DNA of 64,000 bases from Rheinheimera oceanensis. GTDB lineage: Bacteria > Pseudomonadota > Gammaproteobacteria > Enterobacterales > Alteromonadaceae. Positions 45,758-54,360 of the stretch are shown one piece after another. Location of the stretch: NCBI RefSeq assembly GCF_018831085.1, contig NZ_JAGPNM010000001.1, positions 682,001-746,000 of the forward strand, in the 5' to 3' direction. Under the pieces are notes generated by a model. The model was not told the origin of the DNA. It did not search any database and worked only from the letters and a program-made list of their open reading frames with translations. The stretch's first letter is position 1, and each line of letters opens with the position of its first letter. A program made the translations under genes and the position numbers.

Positions 45758-48700
45758 ATGGAAAACAGGAAAAAATTTAGCCGGACAGCATTGGCCAAAG
45801 CCGTGTCTTTGCTGCTTGGCAGCACCGCTGGTATGCCGCTGTACGCGCAACAAGCCCCGCAGACCGAAGCGGTAACACCGGCCGACATTGAAGTAATACA
45901 AGTGCGTGGCGTACGGTCAAGTATGCAGGAAGCCGCTGATATAAAACGTAATTCAATGGGTGTGGTCGATGCTATTTCTGCTGAGGATATCGGTAAATTT
46001 CCAGACACCAACCTGGCAGAATCGCTGCAGCGTATTACCGGTGTGTCTATCAGCCGCACCAATGGTGAAGGTTCGGAAGTAACAGTACGCGGCTTTGGTG
46101 GCGACAACAATATGGTTACCCTGAATGGCCGTACCATGCCGTCAGCCACTACTTATGGTGCCGGTTCAGGTGCCGACGGCACCACCCGTGGCGGTAGCGC
46201 CCGGGCTTTTGATTTCTCTAATCTGGCATCAGAAAGTATCCGCGCAGTAGAGGTGTATAAAACAGGTAAAGCCAATATCGCCACCGGCGGCATTGGTGCC
46301 ACACTTAACGTTAAAACAGCCCGCCCGCTGGATACAGAAGAAACTGTAGCCAGTGTTGGTTTAAAAGCAGTACATGATTCCACCAACCGCACCGGCAATG
46401 ATGTCACCCCGGAAATATCCGGCATATTCAGCCATACGCTGGATAATGGCAAATTTGGTGTGAGTTTATCGGCCAGCCATCAAAGGCGCGACTCCGGTTA
46501 CACCGGCGCCACCGTTAACGACTGGCAGGTAGATTACTGGGACGACATCGCCGATGCCGATCGTACCTGGAATAACGCTGATACTGAAGTGATTAATGCG
46601 CCAGAACAAGGCCAGCTATATGCCCGGCCAAATGATATCCGCTATGCGTTTTCCAATACCCGGCGCGAGCGCGACAATGCCCAGCTGACGTTACAGTTCA
46701 GGCCGGTAGACAACTTTACTGCAACAGCAGACTACACCTTTGCCGAAAACAACCTGGTTGAGCACCGTGGTGAAGTGGGTAACTGGATGCAAACCGGTAG
46801 CAATACTAAGGTGGTAGAATTTGATAACAATAGCGTTAAAACGCCGTCTTATATTCAGGAAACCTATGCCAGTGCCGTAGATGAAGGCTATGAGCAACAA
46901 TGGCGTGAACAAACCAATACGCTGAAATCTGCCGGTTTAAACCTGGAGTATCAGGTTAATGATGCCCTAACCCTGATGCTTGATGCCCACAGTTCCGAGA
47001 TGTTCAGCCGGGGTACCGGGCCACGCGGCTCAGGCGAACTGGCCGTAGGTTTAGGCGCCCCTATTGTTACCTCGCGTGAATGGTTCTGGGGTGCCGATTT
47101 ACCCACTTATCAAAACGTGTATGACGATACCATCCCGGAGAAAGGCGCTAATGCTAATGGCATGGTAGATGCCGGTGATGTTGGTTCATCCATTGCCCGT
47201 ATTCGCAACGCCAGCCAGGAAAGTAAAATCAAACAGCTTAAACTGGATGGTATGTATGAGCTGGACGATGGCCGCTTTGATTTTGGCGTAGAAATGCGCA
47301 AAATGGAGTCGCGCTCTATCCAGACAGCCGGTAATAATATTGCACTGGGTAACTGGAACGTAGGTAACCCCGGCGAATTTGGTGATTTAATTAAACCATT
47401 TGATTTACCCGGCGAGTTTGACGATTACAGCGCCCGCCCGGGCGGCTACGGCTTTATTGCTGATCCGCGCGCATTATACAACGCTGCGTTAGATTTATAT
47501 CCCGGTATTCCTACCGGCGTAGAAAGCTCATTATCGTATGACAACATCGTTGAAGAAGACACCACTGCAGTGTACTTTCAGGTGGCGTTAGGCGGTGAAC
47601 TTGGCGGCATGCCATTTGATGTGTTAACCGGCCTGCGTTATGAAAAAACCAAATCAAAATCCAGTTCACTGGTCAGCCAGGTGTATTTCAGCTGGGAAGA
47701 TAATAACGACATTGTTGCCTATGTCGATTCTACTGTACCACCAGAGCCTACCTCAGCGGAAAATGATTACGACTACCTGCTACCCAGCCTGGATGTTACC
47801 CTGCACCTGAGCGATGACCTTGTCAGCCGCTTCTCGTTCAGTAAAACCATAGCCCGTGCCGGTTTGGGCAGCCTGGGCGTATCGGCGTCTAACTTTGGCG
47901 GCGGTGGTGGCTCTACGCTGTTAGGTGCTCAGCCTACTGCCGATGCCTCTAACCCCGGCTTATTGCCGCTGGAATCGAGCAACTTTGATTTGTCGCTGGA
48001 ATGGTATTACAACCCCTTTAGCTATATGTCAGCCGGTTTGTTTCAGAAAAACGTTATCAACTTTATCGGTAGCCGCCAGGTAGATCAGCCACTGCTGGGT
48101 ATTCGCGATGTTACCGGCGGGCCACGGGCAATAGCTGCGGCTCAGGCAGTGCGCGATGCCGGCTTCCCGCTGGACGATACCTATTTGTTCGCCATGATGG
48201 CCTTTAATGAGTTCCGTAACCACCCGGATATGATTGCCAGATACGGCGCTAACCCGCAATTTACCGGTACGCAAGAACAAATCGACTTTTTGGCCAGTAA
48301 CCCTGGTTTTGATTTACGCGCTAACGATGATGATCCGGAAATGGTGTTCCGTACCAGCACACCCGATAACAACCGCGAAGCGAAAATATACGGTGCCGAA
48401 TTTGCTATCCAGCATTTCTTTGGTGAAAGCGGTTTTGGTGTGCAGGCTAACTACACCATAGTGCGCGGCGATATTGGCTTTAATAACAACGCTAATCCTG
48501 GCGAGTCGCAGTTTGCGCTGATTGGCCTGAGTGATACCGCCAACCTGATTGGTATCTACGAAAAAGACAGCTGGCAGGCCAGGGTAGCCTGGAACTGGCG
48601 TGACAAGTATCTGGCCGAAGTAAATAAAGGTGGCTCTAACAACCCCAGATATGAAGAAGCCTACTGGCAGATAGACGTTAATGTCAGCTACGACATCAAC

Positions 48701-48838
48701 CCGCAGTTAACGGTATTTGCCGAAGTGTTGAACCTGACAGGTGAAAACAGCCGTTCTCATGCCAGGAATGAAGCCATGCTGTGGTATCTGACAGATCTGG
48801 GACCACGCTATCAGATTGGCGTCCGTTACGACTTCTAA
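45758..48838 (+). CDS. TonB-dependent receptor (Xanthomonas/Caulobacter type)
   Basis: This is a 1,026-residue outer-membrane transporter. It has a signal peptide (to about residue 31, PLYAQQ), a TonB-box-like stretch (DIEVIQVRG) and a plug domain with DAISAEDIGKFPDTNLAESLQRITGVS and VTVRGFGGDNNMVTLNGR. A long beta-barrel follows, ending in the aromatic C-terminal signature YQIGVRYDF. The IGKFPDTN plug motif marks the large class linked to carbohydrate uptake in Xanthomonas, Caulobacter and Alteromonadales. The start at 45758 has GAGGGG 11-12 nt upstream; an in-frame ATG at 45722 is less likely. It heads a five-gene module through DUF6445. Confidence 0.95.
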   Translation: MENRKKFSRTALAKAVSLLLGSTAGMPLYAQQAPQTEAVTPADIEVIQVRGVRSSMQEAADIKRNSMGVVDAISAEDIGKFPDTNLAESLQRITGVSISRTNGEGSEVTVRGFGGDNNMVTLNGRTMPSATTYGAGSGADGTTRGGSARAFDFSNLASESIRAVEVYKTGKANIATGGIGATLNVKTARPLDTEETVASVGLKAVHDSTNRTGNDVTPEISGIFSHTLDNGKFGVSLSASHQRRDSGYTGATVNDWQVDYWDDIADADRTWNNADTEVINAPEQGQLYARPNDIRYAFSNTRRERDNAQLTLQFRPVDNFTATADYTFAENNLVEHRGEVGNWMQTGSNTKVVEFDNNSVKTPSYIQETYASAVDEGYEQQWREQTNTLKSAGLNLEYQVNDALTLMLDAHSSEMFSRGTGPRGSGELAVGLGAPIVTSREWFWGADLPTYQNVYDDTIPEKGANANGMVDAGDVGSSIARIRNASQESKIKQLKLDGMYELDDGRFDFGVEMRKMESRSIQTAGNNIALGNWNVGNPGEFGDLIKPFDLPGEFDDYSARPGGYGFIADPRALYNAALDLYPGIPTGVESSLSYDNIVEEDTTAVYFQVALGGELGGMPFDVLTGLRYEKTKSKSSSLVSQVYFSWEDNNDIVAYVDSTVPPEPTSAENDYDYLLPSLDVTLHLSDDLVSRFSFSKTIARAGLGSLGVSASNFGGGGGSTLLGAQPTADASNPGLLPLESSNFDLSLEWYYNPFSYMSAGLFQKNVINFIGSRQVDQPLLGIRDVTGGPRAIAAAQAVRDAGFPLDDTYLFAMMAFNEFRNHPDMIARYGANPQFTGTQEQIDFLASNPGFDLRANDDDPEMVFRTSTPDNNREAKIYGAEFAIQHFFGESGFGVQANYTIVRGDIGFNNNANPGESQFALIGLSDTANLIGIYEKDSWQARVAWNWRDKYLAEVNKGGSNNPRYEEAYWQIDVNVSYDINPQLTVFAEVLNLTGENSRSHARNEAMLWYLTDLGPRYQIGVRYDF

Positions 48839-48846
48839 CAGCTGCT

Positions 48847-48919
48847 CCCGCCAGCCAGACTGGCGGGAATGTTGTATCAGTTGTACATTAAAAGCCAGGC
48901 CGCCGTTACAGCGGCCTTT
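48847..48919 (+). terminator. Two hairpins between the receptor and sapC (possible attenuator)
   Basis: CCCGCCAG (48847-48854) pairs with CTGGCGGG (48860-48867) 8 nt after the receptor stop. AGGCCGC (48897-48903) then pairs with GCGGCCT (48911-48917), followed by a short T-C tract. Together they could end part of the transcripts, giving more receptor than downstream enzymes. Confidence 0.5.
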
Positions 48920-48966
48920 CCTGACCGATGGGAGTTATAGCTACACAGCAGACACAGGAAGTAAAA

Positions 48967-49734
48967 ATGCCCCGACATGCACTGTTAAACAATATCAGCC
49001 ACCAACACACCCGTGTACTACACCGGTTTGGCGCAGAATACGGCGACAATATTGCCAGCGTGCTGGTGTTTCCTACCGAATTTACCGAACTGCAAAAAGA
49101 GTACCCCATTCTGCTGCGCCGTGACACCGGCGACAATCAGTATTATGCCAGTGCTTTATTAGGTTTTGCTGCAGATGAAAATTTGTACCTTAACAACCAG
49201 CAGCCGTCTGGCTGGGACGCACGCTATATTCCGGCCAGCATTGAAAAAGGCCCGTTTCTGATTGGTTTTCAACGCCAGAGCAGTGATCTGAACGAAGCAC
49301 CGGAGCCGGTAGTACATATAGATATGGACCACCCCAAAATTAATGAGCAATACGGCCAGCAATTATTTTTGCCGCAAGGTGGCAACAGCCCTTATCTGGA
49401 GCATATATCTGCCCGGTTGCAGACAATTCATCAGGGGCTGGCTATAGCACCGGCGATGTTTGCTGCTTTTACCAAACTGGAGCTGATAGAGCCGGTCAAT
49501 ATTGAGTTCAGCCTCGATAACGGCGAAAAATACCGTTTAACCGGCAATTACTGCATTAATGCAGCCCGTTTGGCTGCACTACGTGGCACAGAGTTAGAAC
49601 AGCTGCATCAGGCCGGCTTTTTGCAACTGGCGTATGCCATTGTTAACTCAATGAGCAATATCCGCAGCTTAATTGAACGTAAAAATCAGCTTAACCGGCA
49701 ACAGGCCGCCACTGTAAGCAACAAGCCATTATGA
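48967..49734 (+). CDS. SapC family protein
   Basis: This is a 255-residue protein of the SapC family, named from a Campylobacter surface-layer export gene. Family segments include PTEFTELQKEYPILLRRD and LLGFAADENLYL near the N-terminus, and KGPFLIGFQ. No signal peptide is seen. Its role is unknown; it repeatedly sits between TonB-dependent receptors and halogenase-like genes in proteobacteria. The start at 48967 is chosen for AGGAAG 6 nt upstream; the frame is open from 48928. The cupin gene follows after 10 bp. Confidence 0.9.
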   Translation: MPRHALLNNISHQHTRVLHRFGAEYGDNIASVLVFPTEFTELQKEYPILLRRDTGDNQYYASALLGFAADENLYLNNQQPSGWDARYIPASIEKGPFLIGFQRQSSDLNEAPEPVVHIDMDHPKINEQYGQQLFLPQGGNSPYLEHISARLQTIHQGLAIAPAMFAAFTKLELIEPVNIEFSLDNGEKYRLTGNYCINAARLAALRGTELEQLHQAGFLQLAYAIVNSMSNIRSLIERKNQLNRQQAATVSNKPL

Positions 49735-49744
49735 GCAAAGCATT

Positions 49745-50779
49745 ATGCTGAATATTAGCCGCCATTGCCGTATTGTTGACATTTGCCAACCCGGTGTTTT
49801 ACCGGCAGAAATCGTCAACGCCAAACAACCGGTGGTGCTAAAAGGCCTGGCAAAACACTGGCCCATGGTACAACTGGGGCAGCAAAATCCGGCCTTAGTG
49901 GCCGATTACCTTAACAGCCACTATAACGGCCAGCCCACCCAGGTATATTACGGCGAACCCGGCCTGAACGGCCGCTACTTTTATAACGATGACGCCACCA
50001 AACTAAATTTTACCGTTAGCTTAGGTAAAGTTGATCAGGTGCTACGCGATATACTGGCCTGGCAGCAGCAAGCACAAGCGCCGTCGGTTTACATTGCCTC
50101 TAACCTGCTGCAAAGCCACTTTCCTACCCTGCCCGATCAGCATAATATGCAGCTGCCCAAACCTGAGCTGGGCTATGCCACCGAGCCTGACCGCATCAGC
50201 ATCTGGCTGGGTAACCGCTCACTGGCCGCCTGCCACTATGATACCTCTGAAAACCTGGCTTGCTGCGTACTGGGTACACGCCGTTTTACCCTGTTTCCGC
50301 CAGAACAAATCAGTAATTTGTACCCCGGGCCACTGGAACCGACACCAGGCGGCCAGGCCATCAGTATGGTCGACTTTAGCAAGCCGGATTTACAGCGTTT
50401 TCCTGATTTCCCCAAGGCTGTAGCGGCTGGCCAGATAGCCGAGCTGGAACCGGGCGATGCACTGTATTTACCCAGCATGTGGTGGCATCAGGTAGAAGCG
50501 CCGGGCACATTTAATATTTTGATTAATTACTGGTGGAGCACCGCCCCGCGTTATACCGGCTCAGGCATGAACCTGTTGTACCACGCCCTGTTGTGCCTGC
50601 GCGACAAGCCAGAGCATGAACGCCGCGCCTGGCAGGCGCTGTTAAATTACTATGTATTTGACGACCCCAAACAAGCCGGGCAACACCTGCCTGAAGCCGC
50701 CCGTGGTGTATTGGGCGGGCTGGATGATATGCAGGCGCGGCAGCTCAGAGCCATGCTGCTAAACCGGTTAAATCGCTAA
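49745..50779 (+). CDS. Cupin_8/JmjC-like Fe(II)/2-oxoglutarate oxygenase
   Basis: This is a 344-residue protein of the cupin_8 (JmjC, FIH-like) family. The predicted iron triad H164-x-D166 (ACHYDTSEN) and H248 (MWWHQVEAPG) is intact, with GDALYLPSMWWHQV as the hallmark C-terminal strand. Members hydroxylate proteins or small molecules; the substrate here is unknown. It lies between sapC and the halogenase gene, with short gaps, suggesting one transcript and possibly a shared substrate. Confidence 0.9.
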   Translation: MLNISRHCRIVDICQPGVLPAEIVNAKQPVVLKGLAKHWPMVQLGQQNPALVADYLNSHYNGQPTQVYYGEPGLNGRYFYNDDATKLNFTVSLGKVDQVLRDILAWQQQAQAPSVYIASNLLQSHFPTLPDQHNMQLPKPELGYATEPDRISIWLGNRSLAACHYDTSENLACCVLGTRRFTLFPPEQISNLYPGPLEPTPGGQAISMVDFSKPDLQRFPDFPKAVAAGQIAELEPGDALYLPSMWWHQVEAPGTFNILINYWWSTAPRYTGSGMNLLYHALLCLRDKPEHERRAWQALLNYYVFDDPKQAGQHLPEAARGVLGGLDDMQARQLRAMLLNRLNR

Positions 50780-50809
50780 AAATATTATAAAAATCACAGG
50801 GAGCAGACC

Positions 50810-52297
50810 ATGCAAAACAATACAGTTAAAAAAGTGGTGATCGCCGGTGGCGGTACCGCCGGTTGGGTAGCCGCTGCCGCGCTGTCAAAACGGCTAAAAG
50901 GCTTAATTGATGTGGTGCTGATAGAATCGGAAGAAATAGGCACTGTCGGCGTGGGCGAATCTACCGTGCCACCGGTACAGCTGTTTCATAATTTGCTTGG
51001 CATAAACGAGCAGGAGTTTATGCAGGCTACCGATGCCACCTTTAAACTGGCCATTTCATTTGAAAACTGGGGCCGGCCGGGCGACCATTATTTCCATCCC
51101 TTTGGCGTAACCGGCAAAGGCAGTTTTCTGAGTGATTTTCAGCACTACTATTTACACGGTTTAAGCCAGGGCATAACCGAACCTTTTGGCGACTATTGTT
51201 ATGAGTTACAGGCGGCCAAACAGCATAAATTTGCCAAAACCGAACAATCCACCATTAACTATGCCTACCATCTGGATGCCGGCCGGTATGCCCGCTTTTT
51301 ACGCCGTTTCAGCGAAGAGTTAGGTGCGGTGCGTATTGAAGGCAAAATTGCCCAGGTGCAGCAGCATGTTAACGGCGATATACGTTCTGTAGTGCTGGAG
51401 TCTGGCCAGGAAATAACCGGCGATTTGTTTATCGACTGCACCGGCTTTCGCGCCTTGTTAATAGAGCAAACATTAAAAACCGGTTACGAGCGCTGGGATC
51501 ACTGGTTACCGTGCAATAAAGCGGTAGTAGTGCAAACCGAGCCCGGCCCTACTGTGCCGCCTTATACCAGAGCTATCGCCCATGACAGTGGCTGGCAGTG
51601 GAAAATTCCGCTGCAGCACAGAGTTGGTAATGGTTTGGTGTATGCCAGCGATTATTTGTCCGACGACAAGGCCAGACAGCGTTTACTCGATGGCCTCGAA
51701 GCTCCGGCCATTATGGAACCACGGGTACTGAGTTATCAAACCGGGCGGCGTAAAAAGCTCTGGCATAAAAACTGTGTGGCTATTGGTTTATCCAGTGGTT
51801 TTATTGAACCGCTGGAATCAACCAGTATTTTTCTGTTTATGAGCGGCATTATCCGCTTACTGCGCTTATTTCCGTTTAATGGTGTAACACCGGCCTTAAC
51901 TGATGAATATAACCAGCAATCTATTACTGAAGTAGAGAAAATCCGCGACTTTATTATTTTGCATTACCACCAGACCGAGCGTAACGACAGCCCGTTCTGG
52001 GACTATTGCCGCACTATGACGATCCCGGATTCACTGGCACACCGCATAGCCTTGTTCCGCGAAAGTGCCCATGCTTTTCAAACCGGCGATGAGATGTTCC
52101 GGCTCGAATCCTGGAGCCATGTGATGCTGGGGCAGCGGTTACAACCACAAAGTTATCATCAGTTGGTGGCGGGCCTGAACAACGGCGAATTAAGCCGCCA
52201 CTTACAACAGATCCGTGACACCATTAACAGCGCCGTGCACCGGCTGCCGTCACACCGTGACTTTTTGCGCCAGTACTGCCCGTCTAATCTGACATAG
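50810..52297 (+). CDS. Flavin-dependent halogenase (tryptophan-halogenase family)
   Basis: This is a 495-residue FADH2-dependent halogenase. The FAD motif GGGTAG is at residues 13-18, the catalytic-lysine motif TFKLAISFENW has K79 (the same number as in PrnA), the halogenase hallmark WxWxIP is present as WQWKIP (263-267), and GFIEPLEST has E333/E336 near the halide site. All key residues are therefore present. Relatives in TonB-receptor loci (for example BrvH of Brevundimonas) halogenate indole rather than free tryptophan, and their natural substrate is unknown. RBS GGGAG precedes the ATG. No flavin reductase gene is adjacent. Confidence 0.93.
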   Translation: MQNNTVKKVVIAGGGTAGWVAAAALSKRLKGLIDVVLIESEEIGTVGVGESTVPPVQLFHNLLGINEQEFMQATDATFKLAISFENWGRPGDHYFHPFGVTGKGSFLSDFQHYYLHGLSQGITEPFGDYCYELQAAKQHKFAKTEQSTINYAYHLDAGRYARFLRRFSEELGAVRIEGKIAQVQQHVNGDIRSVVLESGQEITGDLFIDCTGFRALLIEQTLKTGYERWDHWLPCNKAVVVQTEPGPTVPPYTRAIAHDSGWQWKIPLQHRVGNGLVYASDYLSDDKARQRLLDGLEAPAIMEPRVLSYQTGRRKKLWHKNCVAIGLSSGFIEPLESTSIFLFMSGIIRLLRLFPFNGVTPALTDEYNQQSITEVEKIRDFIILHYHQTERNDSPFWDYCRTMTIPDSLAHRIALFRESAHAFQTGDEMFRLESWSHVMLGQRLQPQSYHQLVAGLNNGELSRHLQQIRDTINSAVHRLPSHRDFLRQYCPSNLT

Positions 52298-52327
52298 CTG
52301 CAGTGCTGAATAAGTGCTGATATAAAA

Positions 52328-53017
52328 ATGCAGATCACCCGGCTGGCTACAGGCAAAGAACAATCGCCATTGCTGGTGGTAGATAATTTTGTGCCACAGC
52401 CGGAAGCATTAGTTGAATATGCCTGTGGCCAGCCATTTTTGGCCAATTCACCTTATTATCCGGGCGTGCGCTCAGCAGCGCCTGAAAGCTATCGCCAGTT
52501 TATGCTGCAAAACCTGCAGGCTATGTTAATAGATTACTTTGCCCTACCGGCAACGGCGCTGGGCTTTTCGGTGTGCCATTTTTCGCTGGTAACTACGCCA
52601 CCGGCACAACTCAAACTGCTGCAACGTATTCCGCATTTTGACACGACAGAAAAACACGCTCTGGCGGCGGTGCATTATTTATTTCACGGCGATCAGGGCG
52701 GTACAGCGTTTTACCGCCACCGCAAAACCGGCTTTGAAACTATTGATGACAGCCGCACTATGGCGTATTACCGCGCGCTGGAAGCCGAAAACGATGGCCC
52801 CAACCTGCCCAAAGCCAGCGATGGTTATATTGGCGGCGATACCGCATTATTTGAGCAAATTGGCGCGCAGCAAGGCATCTTTAACCGGCTGATTATTTAC
52901 CGCCGCCATGCATTACACAGCGGCATTATTACCCCAAACACCAGCTTATCCGCCAACCCACGTTTGGGCCGGCTAACCATTAGCAGCTTTATCGATATGC
53001 AGCCAGAGCGTGGCTAA
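52328..53017 (+). CDS. DUF6445 family protein, possible 2-oxoglutarate oxygenase
   Basis: This is a 229-residue protein of the DUF6445 type found at the end of receptor-SapC-halogenase modules. It contains IPHFDTTEKHALAAVHYLF with H103-x-D105, then GGTAFYRHRKTGFE, and a C-terminal YRRHALHSGI with H194/H197. This H-x-D...H order resembles prolyl-4-hydroxylase-like Fe(II)/2OG enzymes, but the family is uncharacterised, so the activity is inference. It starts 30 bp after the halogenase stop. Confidence 0.82.
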   Translation: MQITRLATGKEQSPLLVVDNFVPQPEALVEYACGQPFLANSPYYPGVRSAAPESYRQFMLQNLQAMLIDYFALPATALGFSVCHFSLVTTPPAQLKLLQRIPHFDTTEKHALAAVHYLFHGDQGGTAFYRHRKTGFETIDDSRTMAYYRALEAENDGPNLPKASDGYIGGDTALFEQIGAQQGIFNRLIIYRRHALHSGIITPNTSLSANPRLGRLTISSFIDMQPERG

Positions 53018-53195
53018 ATACTACCGATACTTTGCTAAACGGCTTAACCCGAACTTGCGCCACCAGCAAAAATGTCAGCTGTACCGATAAGTTATTGTAA
53101 GTTTTAAATAAGCGGTGTAGTGTTTTGTACATTTACAAGCACAGGTTAACCCGTGTTTAATTGCGGGTAGAACCGGCGAATAAGTGTTAAGCATC

Positions 53196-53813
53196 ATGAT
53201 AGATCAGCAACATATCAATAAATATGCGGAATGCATGGAGGAGATCAAGAAACGAACCGAAGTCATTCGAGCGTTTCTCGACGGCCGTTGCAATGCCCTG
53301 TATAAACAAACAACAGCTGAATCTATTTGCCTTCAAGTACGAAAAATACTTGAGCTTATAGCTTTGGCATCACTTGTAGCCAACAAAGAAGAATATGCAA
53401 ACATCCGGGCTAACTTTTCTAAAGATTGGCACGCCAAAAGAATCCTGCAAAGCATCCAGGAAATAAACCCAAACTTTTACCCATCTCCAAGTACTCAGAT
53501 CCTTGATAAGGTCACGGGAAAAGTTTTAGAAGTAAAGGCTATCAAGTCAGGCTTTCTCACCAGAAAAGACTTTGAAAATATCTACGACCGGTGCGGGGGT
53601 TTACTTCATGCTCAAAACCCTTTTGCCGCCTCCAAGGATATAGACAACTTCTTAAAAATAGTACCTTCTTGGTTAGACAAAATTAAAACTCTGCTAAACC
53701 ACCATCAAGCTCAGCTAGTACAAGACGACCTTCAGCTTTGGGTGGTGATGCAATCTAAAACAGATGGTAGAGTTCAGGTTAGTCTTTTTCAGCGGGTCAG
53801 TGAAAATGTTTAA
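53196..53813 (+). CDS. Unrecognised helical protein in AT-rich island
   Basis: This is a 205-residue protein I do not recognise. The N-terminal 100 residues look mostly alpha-helical and charged (CMEEIKKRTEVIRAFLDGR; ICLQVRKILELIALASLVANKEEY). The C-terminal half includes a helix-rich segment (NFLKIVPSWLDKIKTLLNHHQAQL) and a short beta stretch (LQLWVVMQSKTDGRVQVSLFQ). There is no signal peptide or membrane helix. Codon use is AT-rich (many AAA, AAT, ATA), unlike the neighbours, which points to horizontal origin. The ATG at 53196 is preferred; a GTG at 53184 is in frame. Confidence 0.7.
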   Translation: MIDQQHINKYAECMEEIKKRTEVIRAFLDGRCNALYKQTTAESICLQVRKILELIALASLVANKEEYANIRANFSKDWHAKRILQSIQEINPNFYPSPSTQILDKVTGKVLEVKAIKSGFLTRKDFENIYDRCGGLLHAQNPFAASKDIDNFLKIVPSWLDKIKTLLNHHQAQLVQDDLQLWVVMQSKTDGRVQVSLFQRVSENV

Positions 53814-53846
53814 AAATAAATGGGTCACAATAAACGTAATAAACGG

Positions 53847-53894
53847 GGGTCAGATAAAAATTAAATAGCTGATAGTTTAATTTTTATCTAACCC
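53847..53894. repeat. REP/RAYT-like palindrome
   Basis: A 19-bp arm (53847-53865) starting GGGTCAGATAAAAATT pairs with 53876-53894 (ending TATCTAACCC) around a 10-nt loop, with a single G-T pair. The GGGTCAG start resembles termini of REP-associated tyrosine transposase (IS200-like) hairpins that I recall from gammaproteobacteria. No transposase gene is present. It lies between the first and second island genes. Confidence 0.6.
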
Positions 53895-53979
53895 TAATAA
53901 TTCAAATTCGTGCAGTATATATAACAGGCAAAGGCTGCGCACCGCTGCTTTGGGCACTGTGTATTCATCAGGAGTAAGT

Positions 53980-54249
53980 ATGCCAAAGAAAACTGTTGTT
54001 GGGGAATATCAGGGCAGTAAGATTATCGTGGAAAACACTTGGTTTGGGGGTGCAAAGCTTTTCCACAACAATGATCTTGTGGCAACCAATAATGACTTTT
54101 TTGCCGTTAAGAAGAGCGTCCCTCTAATGAGTGGGATAATCACTATTAACGGGGTTGAGCATCTGATACAGGTTTTCGGATATGCGCTCATCACAGTTAA
54201 GCTTCAAATAAAAATAAATGGAGAATATTTGGCCGGTGATAGATTTTAA
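53980..54249 (+). CDS. Small unrecognised protein, probable integron cassette gene
   Basis: This is an 89-residue protein of unknown function. It looks mostly beta-stranded (KIIVENTWFGGAKLFHNNDLV; GIITINGVEHLIQVFGYAL; VKLQIKINGEYLAGDRF) without a signal peptide. CAGGAG lies 5 nt before the ATG at 53980, so translation should be efficient. An attC-like structure with a canonical GTTAGGT core follows the stop codon directly, the usual position in a gene cassette. Codon use is AT-rich. Confidence 0.75.
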   Translation: MPKKTVVGEYQGSKIIVENTWFGGAKLFHNNDLVATNNDFFAVKKSVPLMSGIITINGVEHLIQVFGYALITVKLQIKINGEYLAGDRF

Positions 54250-54250
54250 G

Positions 54251-54325
54251 TACATAAGCAAAGGCAACATTATTCTCGCGAGGCTTGAACTCGCTTCGCT
54301 CGGCTGTTGCTTTGTTCGTTAGGTA
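54251..54325 (+). other. Putative attC recombination site (degenerate)
   Basis: The core GTTAGGT (54318-54324) fits GTTRRRY. The left arm TACATAAG plus CAAAGGCAACA (54251-54269) pairs with the right arm (54305-54325), leaving one extra G as an extrahelical base, as attC sites have. The inverse core (ACATAAG) lacks the usual final C, so this copy is degenerate. It begins two bases after a stop codon and ends 36 bp before the next gene. Confidence 0.55.
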
Positions 54326-54360
54326 CCTTCGCACATTTTCACTTATCAAGGTTATAGCAA

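Noticed and set aside
49745..50779. Histone-demethylase function for the JmjC-like protein
   Set aside because: The cupin_8 fold is shared, but bacterial members act on other substrates; only the oxygenase class is supported.
53911..53970. Hairpin CAAAGGCTGC / GCTGCTTTG before the small cassette gene as a third attC site
   Set aside because: It has an extra unpaired G like an attC, and TATAAC on the left, but no GTTRRRY core on the right side. It may be an eroded site but cannot be supported.
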